A stretch of DNA of 64,000 bases from Sphingobacteriales bacterium 39-19 (GCA_001898465.1 MKTX01000005.1:62001-126000), one strand, 5' to 3'. Shown: positions 27,368 through 35,949, counted from the first letter of the stretch. Translations and numbers: made by a program. The notes: a model not told the origin generated them from the sequence alone.

Positions 27368-29752
27368 ATGAAGAAAAATTATAGTACAAATTTTATGAAA
27401 AATCTCATCCTCACTTTGTTTACAAGTTGTTTATGCCTTTTTCTGTCTGCCCAGGATATCAGGAATAATCCCGGTAGCAACCATGGTAACCGTTTTGAAC
27501 AGCTTGGCACCATTCTCCCCACGCCTAATGAATTCAGAACTGCCAGTGGCGCACCCGGGCCAAAATACTGGCAACAACGCTGTGATTACGATATTGTATG
27601 TGAACTGGATGAGCCAAACCGTAAATTAACCGGGAAAGAAACCATTACGTATTTTAATAACTCACCAGATATTCTCAGTTACCTATGGCTGCAGCTGGAT
27701 GAAAATCAACACAGCTTAAAAAATAATTCAGGATATGAAACCAGTAATGGGATGCCTTCTTCCATTAGTGTAGATGGACTTAAAGACAATCCTTATGATA
27801 AAGAATATGGAGATAATATTACAGCCGTTACAGATGCAGTGGGCAACCGTTTAAAGTTTACAATCAATAAAACCATGATGCGGGTAGAACTGCCGCAACC
27901 ATTAAAACCGGGCCAACAATTTAAATTTAAAGTAAACTGGAATTACAATATTATTGAACGCACCAAATACGGTGGCCGTGGCGGTTACGAACATTTTGCA
28001 GCAGATGGAAACGACCTGTTTACCATGACGCAATGGTACCCTCGCTTATGTGTATATAGCGATTTCCAGGGCTGGCAAAATCACCAGTTTACAGGATCGG
28101 GTGAATTTGCATTAACCTTTGGTAATTTTAAAGTGAGTATGACGGTGCCGGCCGATCATATTGTAATGGCTACAGGTCAATGTGAAAACTATGCACAAGT
28201 ACTTTCCGCAACAGAATTGAGCCGCTGGCAAAAAGCACAAACAGCAAAAGAGGTAACTGAAATAGTAACCCTTAATGAGGCAAAAGCAAAAGAAAAAACA
28301 AAATCAAAATCTACAAAAACCTGGAAGTTTAAAGCCGATATGGTGCGTGACTTTGCCTGGGGCAGCAGCCGTAAATTCATTTGGGATGCCATGCCCGCTT
28401 TTGTAGAAGGGAAAAAAATTATGTGCATGAGCGCATATGGCAAAGAGGCTTATAACCTGTATCGTAAATTCAGTACCAAGGTTGTGGCACATACCATTAA
28501 ATCTTATTCAAAATTTGCAATACCCTATCCTTATCCCGTTGCACAAAGTATAGAAGCCGCTAATGGTATGGAATACCCGATGATTTGCTTTAATTACGGT
28601 CGGTGTGAGCCTGATGGTACTTATAGTGAAGCTACAAAAAACGGAATGATTGGTGTAGTAATTCATGAAGTGGGCCACAACTTCTTCCCGATGATCATCA
28701 ATAGTGATGAACGGCAATGGACCTGGATGGATGAAGGGCTGAATACTTTTGTAGAATACCTTACTGAAGAATTATGGGATAATAAATTTCCCGTAAGCCG
28801 GGGACCTGCTTACAAGATTGTAGATTATATGAAGCTTCCTAAAAATATGCTGGAACCCATTATGACCAATAGTGAAAACATCATCCAGTTTGGTCCCAAT
28901 GCATACAGCAAACCATCCACCGGGTTAAATATTTTACGGGAAACCATTTTAGGCCGGGAACTCTTTGATTACGGCTTTAAGGAATATGCAAAACGCTGGG
29001 CTTTTAAACATCCTACACCTGCAGATTTTTTCCGCACCATGGAAGATGCCACAGCCGAAGACCTGGATTGGTTCTGGCGAGGCTGGTTTTACAATACTGA
29101 CCCCTGCGATATTTCATTAGATTCTGTGCGGTGGGCTGTGGTAGATGCCGATGCTGTGAACCGCGGCACACAAGATGTAAATACCACATCAAGGGTTTCT
29201 AAACCCATTTTAAATTCTTTTGATGATATCTCTAAAATAAGAAACAGGGAAGATAAGAATATTGTATTTGCTACAGATGCCGATACCAGCCTGCGTGATT
29301 TTTACTGGCGCTACGACCGGGGCTTAGCCAAAGTAGATGATACACCTGCCACCATTACTTACCCGGGTAATACCGATACGTTAACGCCCCAGGAAAAAAG
29401 AGAAATTGCCGGTAATAAATATATGTATGAATTAAGTTTCTCTAACAAAGGAGGATTGGTAATGCCCATTATTATTGAATGGAACTATAAAGATGGCAGT
29501 AAAGAAACAGACCGTATAGCAGTACAGGTGTGGCGAAAGAATGAAAACAATGTAGTAAAAACATTTATCAAAAATAAAGAAGTCGAATCTATCCTCTTAG
29601 ATCCCATGCGTGAAACGGCTGATATAGATGAAAGCAATAATGGATGGCATATAAAATCTGAACCTTCTAAATTTCAATTGTATAAAGCAAGAAGGTTCAT
29701 GCCAAGAGGCGCCAGCACGGGAAATAATCCCATGCAAAAAGAAATTAAATAA
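27368..29752 (+). CDS. M1 family zinc metallopeptidase
   Basis: This protein of up to 794 residues is secreted (signal peptide ending FLSAQ). It has the gluzincin site HEVGHNFFP near residue 433 with the third ligand Glu in WTWMDEGLNTF about 20 residues on. The exopeptidase GAMEN loop appears as the variant ANGMEYP. This is a Bacteroidota M1 aminopeptidase-like enzyme. The ATG at 27395 (MKNLILTLFTSC) gives a more usual signal peptide than 27368. A strong terminator follows the stop. Confidence 0.88.
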   Translation: MKKNYSTNFMKNLILTLFTSCLCLFLSAQDIRNNPGSNHGNRFEQLGTILPTPNEFRTASGAPGPKYWQQRCDYDIVCELDEPNRKLTGKETITYFNNSPDILSYLWLQLDENQHSLKNNSGYETSNGMPSSISVDGLKDNPYDKEYGDNITAVTDAVGNRLKFTINKTMMRVELPQPLKPGQQFKFKVNWNYNIIERTKYGGRGGYEHFAADGNDLFTMTQWYPRLCVYSDFQGWQNHQFTGSGEFALTFGNFKVSMTVPADHIVMATGQCENYAQVLSATELSRWQKAQTAKEVTEIVTLNEAKAKEKTKSKSTKTWKFKADMVRDFAWGSSRKFIWDAMPAFVEGKKIMCMSAYGKEAYNLYRKFSTKVVAHTIKSYSKFAIPYPYPVAQSIEAANGMEYPMICFNYGRCEPDGTYSEATKNGMIGVVIHEVGHNFFPMIINSDERQWTWMDEGLNTFVEYLTEELWDNKFPVSRGPAYKIVDYMKLPKNMLEPIMTNSENIIQFGPNAYSKPSTGLNILRETILGRELFDYGFKEYAKRWAFKHPTPADFFRTMEDATAEDLDWFWRGWFYNTDPCDISLDSVRWAVVDADAVNRGTQDVNTTSRVSKPILNSFDDISKIRNREDKNIVFATDADTSLRDFYWRYDRGLAKVDDTPATITYPGNTDTLTPQEKREIAGNKYMYELSFSNKGGLVMPIIIEWNYKDGSKETDRIAVQVWRKNENNVVKTFIKNKEVESILLDPMRETADIDESNNGWHIKSEPSKFQLYKARRFMPRGASTGNNPMQKEIK

Positions 29753-29760
29753 AACTAAGG

Positions 29761-29786
29761 CTGCCGGTTTCCGGTAGTTTTTTTTT
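29761..29786 (+). terminator. Intrinsic terminator after the M1 peptidase
   Basis: CTGCCGG, loop TTT, CCGGTAG (7-bp stem with one G-U) followed by nine T, beginning 8 bases after the stop codon. Confidence 0.85.
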
Positions 29787-29798
29787 AACACACTCACT

Positions 29799-30620
29799 AT
29801 GCGTTTATTTTTTATCTCTCTTTTTTTTATATCCTCTGCCTGCCTGTATGCCCAACAGCGGAATAATATTGACACCCTGAATATCTTTAGCCTTGCCATG
29901 AATAAAGATGTAAAAGTGGTGTTGATAAAACCGGATGGGTATAAAAAAACAAAATCAGGATTACCTGTGGTTTACCTGTTACATGGGTATGGTGGCGCTT
30001 ATAATAGTTGGGCAATAAAGATGCCCGGTATTCAAAAACTGGCAACGGAATTCAATGCATTTATTGTGTGCCCCGATGGAGGCTTTAGCAGTTGGTATGT
30101 AAATAGCCCTATTGATAGCAGCATACAATACGAAACATTTATAAGCCGGGAACTGGTAAATTATATTGACGCTCATTATAAAACAAATGCAACCATACAG
30201 GGACGAGCCATTACCGGGTTGAGTATGGGCGGGCACGGCGCTTTAATGCTGGGCATCAGGCACCAGGATGTATTTGGAGCAGCCGGCAGTATGAGTGGCG
30301 CTGTAGAACTCACAAAAGAAGTGGCCCGGTTTGGCGCCGAAAAATTAATTGGCGATTCGGTTACACAGCTTTCATTATGGAACTCTTATTCAGTGTACAG
30401 TTTGGCAGATACCCTGAGCAATAAAAAATTTCCAATGATCATTGATTGCGGTACCGGTGATATTTTTATCAGGCAAAACCGGCGGCTGCATGAAAAATTA
30501 ATGCGATTGAAAATCAGGCATAGCTATATGGAAAGAACAGGCATACATAGCTGGAACTATTGGACCACCGGTCTTCCCTACCAAATGATTTTCTTCAGGG
30601 CTGTTTGGGAACAAAAATAA
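29799..30620 (+). CDS. Esterase of the alpha/beta-hydrolase (esterase D) family
   Basis: This 273-residue protein is secreted (MRLFFISLFFISSACLYAQ). It has an esterase-D/FrmB fold: LPVVYLLHGYGGAYNSW oxyanion region, nucleophile Ser142 in GLSMGGHG, and a catalytic His in TGIHSWNYW near residue 249. Substrates may be acyl or feruloyl esters, or mycolyl-like transfers; the sequence does not tell. It is a single gene starting 12 bases after a terminator. Confidence 0.88.
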   Translation: MRLFFISLFFISSACLYAQQRNNIDTLNIFSLAMNKDVKVVLIKPDGYKKTKSGLPVVYLLHGYGGAYNSWAIKMPGIQKLATEFNAFIVCPDGGFSSWYVNSPIDSSIQYETFISRELVNYIDAHYKTNATIQGRAITGLSMGGHGALMLGIRHQDVFGAAGSMSGAVELTKEVARFGAEKLIGDSVTQLSLWNSYSVYSLADTLSNKKFPMIIDCGTGDIFIRQNRRLHEKLMRLKIRHSYMERTGIHSWNYWTTGLPYQMIFFRAVWEQK

Positions 30621-30640
30621 TGGGCAGAAACCTACCCCTG

Positions 30641-30919
30641 TTATTTTAATTTATACCTTACCTGTTTCCCGGGTACCCGTTCTATTATTTTCCTGGCTTC
30701 TAAATCTAATTTCACGGTTTCTCCATACCATTGTACCCCACCCTCAAAATCATCTTTTACTTTGGTATATAAAGCCTCCATCATTTCTGTATGCGTAGGA
30801 TTTGAGCCGGATAAAATGGTGAGCAGGTTCTCTTTTATAAAATGGTATTTTGCTGCATCAATTTTTTTATTGGTTTTACCGGGGATTGGGTGTAAGGTTT
30901 GGATGCTATCCTTTTTAAT
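30641..30919 (-). CDS. DUF6958-like protein with ATT at the expected start
   Basis: Reading the minus strand from ATT at 30919 gives a clean 92-residue protein, IKKDSIQTLHPIPGKTNKK... to ...RVPGKQVRYKLK, with the layout of the small DUF6958 family (TLHP near the N-terminus, a WYGE-VKLDLEAR core, RYKLK end). Upstream in frame there is a stop at about 30942 and no ATG, GTG or TTG, so translation must begin at ATT, or the start has mutated from ATG, or only an internal ATG is used. It lies 34 bases behind the VOC gene and could be translated from its mRNA. Function unknown. Confidence 0.65.
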   Translation of the reverse strand: MKKDSIQTLHPIPGKTNKKIDAAKYHFIKENLLTILSGSNPTHTEMMEALYTKVKDDFEGGVQWYGETVKLDLEARKIIERVPGKQVRYKLK

Positions 30920-30953
30920 TACGAAATAAAATTTTTTATTTTAAATGAATTTT

Positions 30954-31310
30954 CTAAAGTTGCTGCCCAAAAGTGAGTAAATTATAATCGGGATCAAGTA
31001 TCGAAAATTCCTTTTGGCCCCAGGGTTTTAGGGCTAACTGCCCATTGGGATGAATAGCCACTTTTTTATCCAGGAAAAATGTATAGAGCCCGTCAATATC
31101 ACCGGTACGGATATATGCCTGGCCATAGTTTTCTTCGGGCACCAGATTTTTATATTCAAAAAAATGGATTGAGATATTATCTTTTTCCAGCATCAGGTAT
31201 CCCTCATACTCCAAATTTCCATACTGCCGGAATCCCAATTTAGTAATATAAAACTCTTTTGTAACGGCTTTATTCCTCATGGGTAACTTGGGATGTACTT
31301 CTGTGAGCAT
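30954..31310 (-). CDS. VOC (glyoxalase/bleomycin-resistance) fold protein
   Basis: This 118-residue protein has the vicinal-oxygen-chelate pattern: MLTEVHPKLPMRNKAVTKEFYITKLGFRQYG, ISIHFFEYKN, AYIRTGDIDGLYTFFLDK and the end GQKEFSILDPDYNLLTFGQQL with the metal-ligand-type Glu. Such small proteins bind drugs (bleomycin) or act as dioxygenases or glyoxalases. Located upstream of the DUF6958-like gene. Confidence 0.83.
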   Translation of the reverse strand: MLTEVHPKLPMRNKAVTKEFYITKLGFRQYGNLEYEGYLMLEKDNISIHFFEYKNLVPEENYGQAYIRTGDIDGLYTFFLDKKVAIHPNGQLALKPWGQKEFSILDPDYNLLTFGQQL

Positions 31311-31373
31311 ATTTTAGTTTGTAGCGGGTTTTGGTTTCAATATTTTTTATACAACTATAAGATCAGCCATATA

Positions 31374-32039
31374 TTACAGACCTGTACGTCCTTCTCTCAG
31401 CGCTTTCTTTTTACCGCTATTCTTTTTTTCCCATTCCAGCATTTCTGCTGTTTTGGGTACTTCTTTCTTTTTCGTAACTATGGGTGCTTCTGTTTTGGGT
31501 TTGGGAACCACCAGTACATTTAAATTATACTCTTCTTTTTTTATGAGTTCGCCGGTAGCCGGATCATAAAATTTCCATTCCCCGTGTTTTACACTGTAAG
31601 GTTCTGCTTGTACAATTTTATAATCCAATATCTCGCCACTGCCGGTACCATATACAGCAATGGTATCATAAGGATTTTCGGGGTCGTAGCCTTTCCAGCT
31701 TTCTTCTCTTACTAAATCTCCTAGTGGCGTAAAGTATTGCTGTATGCCATCTTTACCACCATTTTTATAATTTTCTACCGCAATGATATCACCCTGTAAA
31801 TTATATTTTCTCCATACGCCATCTTTTTCTCCTTTTTTACTGTAAACACCTTCTTCCTCGTAACCCGGTTCGCCCCTTAGCTCATCTACATGTATCACCC
31901 ATTTACCCACCTTTTTATCCTCTTGCGTAATCGCATTGAGGGTATCTCCTTTAGGGCTTAATGTAAAAGATTTATATGCCTGGGCATGGGCAAATAATAT
32001 AGTACCCAGGAAAAATAAAAATGAAAAGAAAAATTTCAT
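31374..32039 (-). CDS. MORN-repeat-like secreted protein (YwqK type)
   Basis: This 221-residue protein is secreted (signal ending FAHAQ). It has repeated short motifs of the MORN/YwqK kind: KVGKWVIHVDELRG, KDGVWRKYNLQGDIIAVENYKNG, KDGIQQYFTPLGDLVREESWKG and KHGEWKFYDPATGELIKKEEY. Databases often call such proteins 'YwqK family antitoxin', but no toxin partner is seen. A Lys-rich C-terminal tail (EKKNSGKKKALREGR) follows. Confidence 0.75.
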   Translation of the reverse strand: MKFFFSFLFFLGTILFAHAQAYKSFTLSPKGDTLNAITQEDKKVGKWVIHVDELRGEPGYEEEGVYSKKGEKDGVWRKYNLQGDIIAVENYKNGGKDGIQQYFTPLGDLVREESWKGYDPENPYDTIAVYGTGSGEILDYKIVQAEPYSVKHGEWKFYDPATGELIKKEEYNLNVLVVPKPKTEAPIVTKKKEVPKTAEMLEWEKKNSGKKKALREGRTGL

Positions 32040-32122
32040 AACGCTCCCATTTGGTGGTTTATCAAGAAAGAAAATTACATCAAAAATAATACAAACAAGG
32101 CCTGGTAAATGTTAATTGTTCT

Positions 32123-32130
32123 TAGCTTTG
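32123..32130 (+). promoter_or_regulatory. -7 box (TAGCTTTG) of the START-like gene
   Basis: TAGCTTTG matches TAnnTTTG and ends 7 bases before the ATG at 32138. Confidence 0.5.
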
Positions 32131-32137
32131 GTATTCA

Positions 32138-32530
32138 ATGGCTCATATGAAAGATTATAAAAAATATTACATTATCCCGGCCCCGCCCCAGGATGTATAT
32201 AAAGCGTTAACACAAGCTGCTCTATTAAAATTGTGGACGGGTGAAGAAGCCATTATGGAACCCCTGCCCAATACGCCATTTTCATTGTGGGATGATAGCA
32301 TTACGGGTATGAATATTGATTTTGAACTCAATAAAAAAATTGTTCAGCACTGGGATTTTGGAGAACAGGAAGAAGCTTCTGAAGTAGTGATTTTAATTCA
32401 CCCGCATAAGCAGGGTAGTTCTGTAGAGTTAAGGCATAGCAATATCCCCAATGAAGCATTTGAAGATATAAGCCGGGGTTGGGATGAAGTTTATTTTGCC
32501 GGCCTGGCCGAATTTTATGAAGAAGGGTAA
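32138..32530 (+). CDS. START/SRPBCC-like (AHSA1-type) protein
   Basis: This 130-residue protein matches the START-like fold: YYIIPAPPQDVYKALTQAALLKLWTGEEAIMEP at the N-terminus, then LWDDSITGMNIDFELNKKIVQHWDFG and a C-terminal helix GWDEVYFAGLAEFYEE. Proteins of this size in Bacteroidota are of unknown ligand. An ATG at 32147 (MKDYKK) is an alternative start. It is the last chromosomal gene before the mobile region. Confidence 0.82.
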   Translation: MAHMKDYKKYYIIPAPPQDVYKALTQAALLKLWTGEEAIMEPLPNTPFSLWDDSITGMNIDFELNKKIVQHWDFGEQEEASEVVILIHPHKQGSSVELRHSNIPNEAFEDISRGWDEVYFAGLAEFYEEG

Positions 32531-32809
32531 AAGGAATTCCTGCCGCTCCTGCCGCCGAATGTGATCATCCCGTATGCAGGCAGCTGCTTGCGTCTCCCTA
32601 CCAGAGGCTGGAGGGCACTTATAAAGGAACATTCATAAAATCTTACGCTCGCTTTCTGAAGCGTTAAGCGCAGCGTCTCTTCGGGTGATCAATAAAGGGC
32701 AGTTTTCAACTTTCCGCAATAAATTTTTATTCTTTAAGCAATTTACCTATCCTGCTAGGTAAGAGTTATTAGGTTTGTTGCCTGTTGTGTTGCTGATGGC
32801 GGCCTGTTC
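32531..32809. other. Chromosome/element junction without a gene
   Basis: This gap holds no open frame of note. It is GC-rich at its left end, with a CGCTT/AAGCG hairpin (about 32650). The frame 32763-32810 reads ELLGLLPVVLLMAACS, which resembles a lipoprotein signal, and is shifted one base from the fragment at 32810. I see no tRNA and no integrase. Confidence 0.5.
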
Positions 32810-32971
32810 ATGAAAAGCCAAGACGCACCCGATAAAATAGGATACCTGCCTGCTGAGATTTTAACCCACAAAAAAACCACCGATTATATTCGATGGTTAG
32901 TGAACCCTGTGGTACAAAACTCGAACCACTTTTTAGCGGATTTAAAGCTCTTGACCGAGATTACGGCGTAA
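32763..32971 (+). pseudogene. Frameshifted remnant of a lipoprotein gene
   Basis: Two adjacent frames fit together: 32763-32810 gives ...LLPVVLLMAACS, a lipobox-like signal, ending in TGA. In the next frame, 32810-32971 gives MKSQDAPDKIGYLPAEILTH, then KKTTDYIRWLVNP and a tail ADLKLLTEITA to TAA. A single missing base near 32811 would join them. No upstream start precedes the signal part and the body is only 53 codons, so this looks like debris of a lipoprotein gene. I do not recognise the family. Confidence 0.5.
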
Positions 32972-33246
32972 AGATATAAATCACTTTATAATTAAGTGAA
33001 ATATATCTACAACTTTCTTACATGGTGGACGCTACGTTATACATGAACCAGCTATCTTCCAGTTACTTGGATGTGTTAGGTTATCCTGTGAAATACGGGA
33101 ATAATGCCGTAGCCTGTTGCCCAAAGCGGATTATTGGAATATTGTGGGTGGGGATTCCGCTTTGGGTAAGTGGCTACACCGCTTCTCCGCGCAGCGGTGT
33201 TCCGCCTACGGGGAAAGGAATGCCGATGCGCCGCCCTCGGAGGGCT
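32972..33246. other. Hairpin-rich stretch behind the PRTRC ThiF gene
   Basis: No supported gene lies here; a 105-codon plus-strand frame (33022-33339) overlaps the ThiF gene and has no family features. The stretch carries three perfect inverted repeats: CCCAAAGCGGA/TCCGCTTTGGG (33120-33130 and 33156-33166), ACACCGC/GCGGTGT (33176-33182 and 33194-33200) and GCCCTC/GAGGGC (33233-33238 and 33240-33245, one-base centre). None has a T-tract. Confidence 0.6.
33120..33166. repeat. 11-bp perfect inverted repeat
   Basis: Arms CCCAAAGCGGA (33120-33130) and TCCGCTTTGGG (33156-33166) are exact reverse complements separated by 25 bases. It could form a long hairpin in RNA or bind a dimeric protein. Confidence 0.7.
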
Positions 33247-34053
33247 TTAAGCGACCTTTATCGGTTGGGTAGTGAAGTTGTCAAGGTTATGAAAGAAGCC
33301 CTTATTTTCGGTCATTCCGTGACGGAAAAGGTTCCATAGCAGGGAGCAACCCATTGCAGCAAGAGAGGAATTAATGTACAGGTCTTGCTTTTCTAATGCT
33401 TCAGCCAGTGAACAGCTTGGGGTATTATCCTTTTCTTCGGATTGTTTCAGCAGTTCGCCATATATAGTGGTTATAAAGGGCAGGTTGGCGACCGCCTCAT
33501 ATTTTTCAGATTTCGGTTGCTTGATATTTCCAATGGTGGACAATAGCACCTGCCCTGTGGCTTGGCTATTACCATAATCCATCCAGTATTTGGCTCGGTT
33601 GCGAAAAGCCCTGTAATCAACCAGTTCGTTAAGAATTTCTGCAATCTCAAACCTTGCCTTCACGCTGTCCACACAGGAAATGTAGATAGCTGCCTGTGCA
33701 TGTTCGGGCAACCTGCCTAAACTGTCTTTTCCAAATTTCAGGGTTTCGGCTTTCCAGTTTGTACCCGCCCACCTGTTAGCACGGTTTATCAGGGCGACCG
33801 ATTTATATAGCCCAACCTCGCAGTCGGCAAATCGTTGCCTGCCTAAATTGGCATCGGTTACTATGTCGTCATCCCAAAGCCTGACAGATAACCCTGCATG
33901 TCCTAATTCATTCAGGCTATAATTCATTTCCACTAATGCGGTCAGCACTTTTGAACCTGTTCCACCAGCTCCTATAAGATTTAATTCAATAGGATTGGTG
34001 GGAGCGATCAGATCATTGTCTGTAAAATGTACCTTTATTTTATCCGTTTTCAT
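33247..34053 (-). CDS. PRTRC system ThiF-family (E1-like) protein
   Basis: This 268-residue protein is an E1/ThiF-like adenylating enzyme. ATP-binding glycine motif LIGAGGTGSKVL lies at about 28-39. The segment WDDDIVTDANLGRQRF mirrors the E1 Asp and Asn-x-x-Arg-Gln residues, CVDSVKARF follows, and a candidate catalytic Cys sits in NTPSCSL. It has no zinc ribbon. It matches the ThiF member of the PRTRC (ParB-related, ThiF-related cassette) genes known from plasmids and integrative elements, whose function is unknown. The start overlaps the end of protein B as ATGA, so the two are translationally coupled. Confidence 0.88.
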   Translation of the reverse strand: MKTDKIKVHFTDNDLIAPTNPIELNLIGAGGTGSKVLTALVEMNYSLNELGHAGLSVRLWDDDIVTDANLGRQRFADCEVGLYKSVALINRANRWAGTNWKAETLKFGKDSLGRLPEHAQAAIYISCVDSVKARFEIAEILNELVDYRAFRNRAKYWMDYGNSQATGQVLLSTIGNIKQPKSEKYEAVANLPFITTIYGELLKQSEEKDNTPSCSLAEALEKQDLYINSSLAAMGCSLLWNLFRHGMTENKGFFHNLDNFTTQPIKVA

Positions 34054-34766
34054 TTTAGTATATTTTTGATTGTCCTATTAGCTTTCTTCAATACGTCTTT
34101 TGGGAATGGCTCACCCGTTTTGCGTAGCCTCTTCCATAGGCTAACACAGTTACCTTGTATGGGATTATGATTTTGCATCAGGTGGCTGAAATAGCTGTTA
34201 AAGAAATAGGTTTCCCATGCTGCTGTAAATTCCTCCAATGACGCAGACTTTCTGATATTTACATCTACCGAACCCATACATACATTTCCATCCGCATACA
34301 CATTGAAAAAGGGAGCATGGTAAAGCGGTGTGCGTTCAGTCGGCTTCCTGTCACTTTTCAAAGCGTAGATATATAATTTCTGCTTACTGGCTATCCAAAG
34401 CAGGGCGGGCACACTCGCTCCGCCATTAGAGATATTCAATCCATCAATAAAGAAAAGGTTTTTGCTTGTTGCCTTTGTAAACCACATTGCAAAGCCATTT
34501 TCAGATGGGTCTGTATAGAGGATATTTCCTGCTATAATGCTTTTAGGCTTTAAGAAAGCCTTATTCCTTTCCTTTGTGGTGTCCAATGCTTTTGATAAAT
34601 ACTGTGCTTCCTTAACAGTCAAAGGATGTGCATTAATTGGATTGCCATTCCTATCCATATCAAAATACTCTACATAAACCCCTGTATTCGTCCCTTTAGC
34701 TTCGTAAAAAACCAAAGCCGTTTTGGGATGATAAAGTGTGCCGATATTTTTCATTACATCTTTCAT
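34050..34766 (-). CDS. PRTRC system protein B (E2-like motif)
   Basis: This 238-residue protein belongs to PRTRC protein B. The C-terminal half has PLYHAPFFNVYADGNVCMGS, which resembles the ubiquitin-conjugating E2 signature H-P-N-(V/I)-x3-G-x-(V/I)-C-(L/M); the Cys in GNVCMG would be the acceptor. No enzymatic test of the family is known to me. It is followed with a 4-base ATGA overlap by the ThiF gene and preceded by a 384-residue cassette protein. A second ATG at 34754 is possible. Confidence 0.82.
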   Translation of the reverse strand: MKDVMKNIGTLYHPKTALVFYEAKGTNTGVYVEYFDMDRNGNPINAHPLTVKEAQYLSKALDTTKERNKAFLKPKSIIAGNILYTDPSENGFAMWFTKATSKNLFFIDGLNISNGGASVPALLWIASKQKLYIYALKSDRKPTERTPLYHAPFFNVYADGNVCMGSVDVNIRKSASLEEFTAAWETYFFNSYFSHLMQNHNPIQGNCVSLWKRLRKTGEPFPKDVLKKANRTIKNILK

Positions 34767-34777
34767 AGTAATTTCAT

Positions 34778-35932
34778 TTAATGATTATTCAACAGGTAGC
34801 ACAACTCACCTATCAGGGGAAATAACCTGTTTTCAAAATCAAGATTGCAATCAGTAATATTTGCTCCGCTAAATGTTTTTACTATCGTTGGTTCCTCGGT
34901 TGTGCCATATTCATTAAACTCATTATTGACACTTTCAGCAAGCGTTTCATAAAGCCATCCATTAGCATTTGCTATAAAGGAGATATACTTGTTCATGGCA
35001 ATTACCTCGTCTTCTTGTTCTGCATCATCATTAGCACACATGGCATGTTGGAAAACAGTTGTTGCAGGATAGTCACTATATAGGGTGAAAAAGTCATTTG
35101 CTATATTCAGGCACTCCTGTTCAAAATCGTTTATCGGTCTGAATGACTTTAGCCGTTCCGCAAAAACATCAAGGTTTTTACGGTTAAAGATTTTTTGCTC
35201 TACTTTGTCACCGCACCATTTCGCTACCTTTAATTCGTCCTTACGGCTATCTAACTCGGTTTCATCATCCTGCTCTATCCAATCGGTAATCATTTCATAC
35301 TGCCAATAGATGTAGGCATCTTCCTGCCTGTAATAAGGTATATCCGCTATATGATACAGGTAGGCGAAAACAGAAAGCAGTAACCGGGCAGTATTTTTTG
35401 TTTGCTTATTCCTCAGCATCTTATACAGAGGTACGACAGGGATATAGTACAAGGTCGCTCCTGTACAGTATTGTTCTTCACTAATAAAGAAAGTTTTTCC
35501 CTTATTATCCTGCACCAGTCGCAAGCTGTTCCAGCTCCTAACGTTTCGCTTTAAATGGGTTTCTACTTCCCAAACAGATAAGGCTAAATTGTATGGGTAG
35601 CCGAAAGTTCTCGTATCCATAGGCTCGAAGCCATCATAATGCCTGGCTACTTCACAAAGGGAGTGATAAAAGTCTCTTTCTATTTTCTCCACTTCCATAG
35701 GAGATTGTACAGACTTCATCATCTCCAGTTTAGGCAGAAAAGTTGTTTTCAGAAAAGCATCGGCAACATTTGCACAGGAACGGACTTCCGTTTGTCTTTG
35801 CCTATTTCGTGTGCATCCTTTGCGTGTTGTATCAATACTGTGAACTCGCTCAACTGTTTGTACAGTTTTCTTTGTTTTTGCTTTTGGGGCATTTGAATTA
35901 TGCCTGATATAATATTGTGCTGCATATTCCAT
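34778..35932 (-). CDS. PRTRC cassette protein of unknown function (position of protein F)
   Basis: This 384-residue, Cys- and Tyr-rich soluble protein has no domain I recognise. Its N-terminus is basic (APKAKTKKTVQ, TRKGCTRNRQRQ) and the C-terminal half is acidic and helical (NDDAEQEDEVIAMNKY). In PRTRC gene sets a protein of similar size, protein F, occupies a comparable slot, but I cannot show homology by eye. It lies between proteins C and B in an unbroken minus-strand operon, so it most likely works with them. Confidence 0.6.
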   Translation of the reverse strand: MEYAAQYYIRHNSNAPKAKTKKTVQTVERVHSIDTTRKGCTRNRQRQTEVRSCANVADAFLKTTFLPKLEMMKSVQSPMEVEKIERDFYHSLCEVARHYDGFEPMDTRTFGYPYNLALSVWEVETHLKRNVRSWNSLRLVQDNKGKTFFISEEQYCTGATLYYIPVVPLYKMLRNKQTKNTARLLLSVFAYLYHIADIPYYRQEDAYIYWQYEMITDWIEQDDETELDSRKDELKVAKWCGDKVEQKIFNRKNLDVFAERLKSFRPINDFEQECLNIANDFFTLYSDYPATTVFQHAMCANDDAEQEDEVIAMNKYISFIANANGWLYETLAESVNNEFNEYGTTEEPTIVKTFSGANITDCNLDFENRLFPLIGELCYLLNNH

Positions 35933-35949
35933 TGCTTTATGTTTTAAGA

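Noticed and set aside
32877..32971. Possible tRNA or att core (GGTTCGAGT-like on the minus strand)
   Set aside because: A T-arm-like word is present but no acceptor or anticodon stem can be built around it, and the plus strand reads as the tail of a broken ORF.
33022..33339. 105-codon plus-strand open frame
   Set aside because: It overlaps the ThiF gene and a hairpin cluster, has no promoter or family features, and its end is antisense to a real gene.
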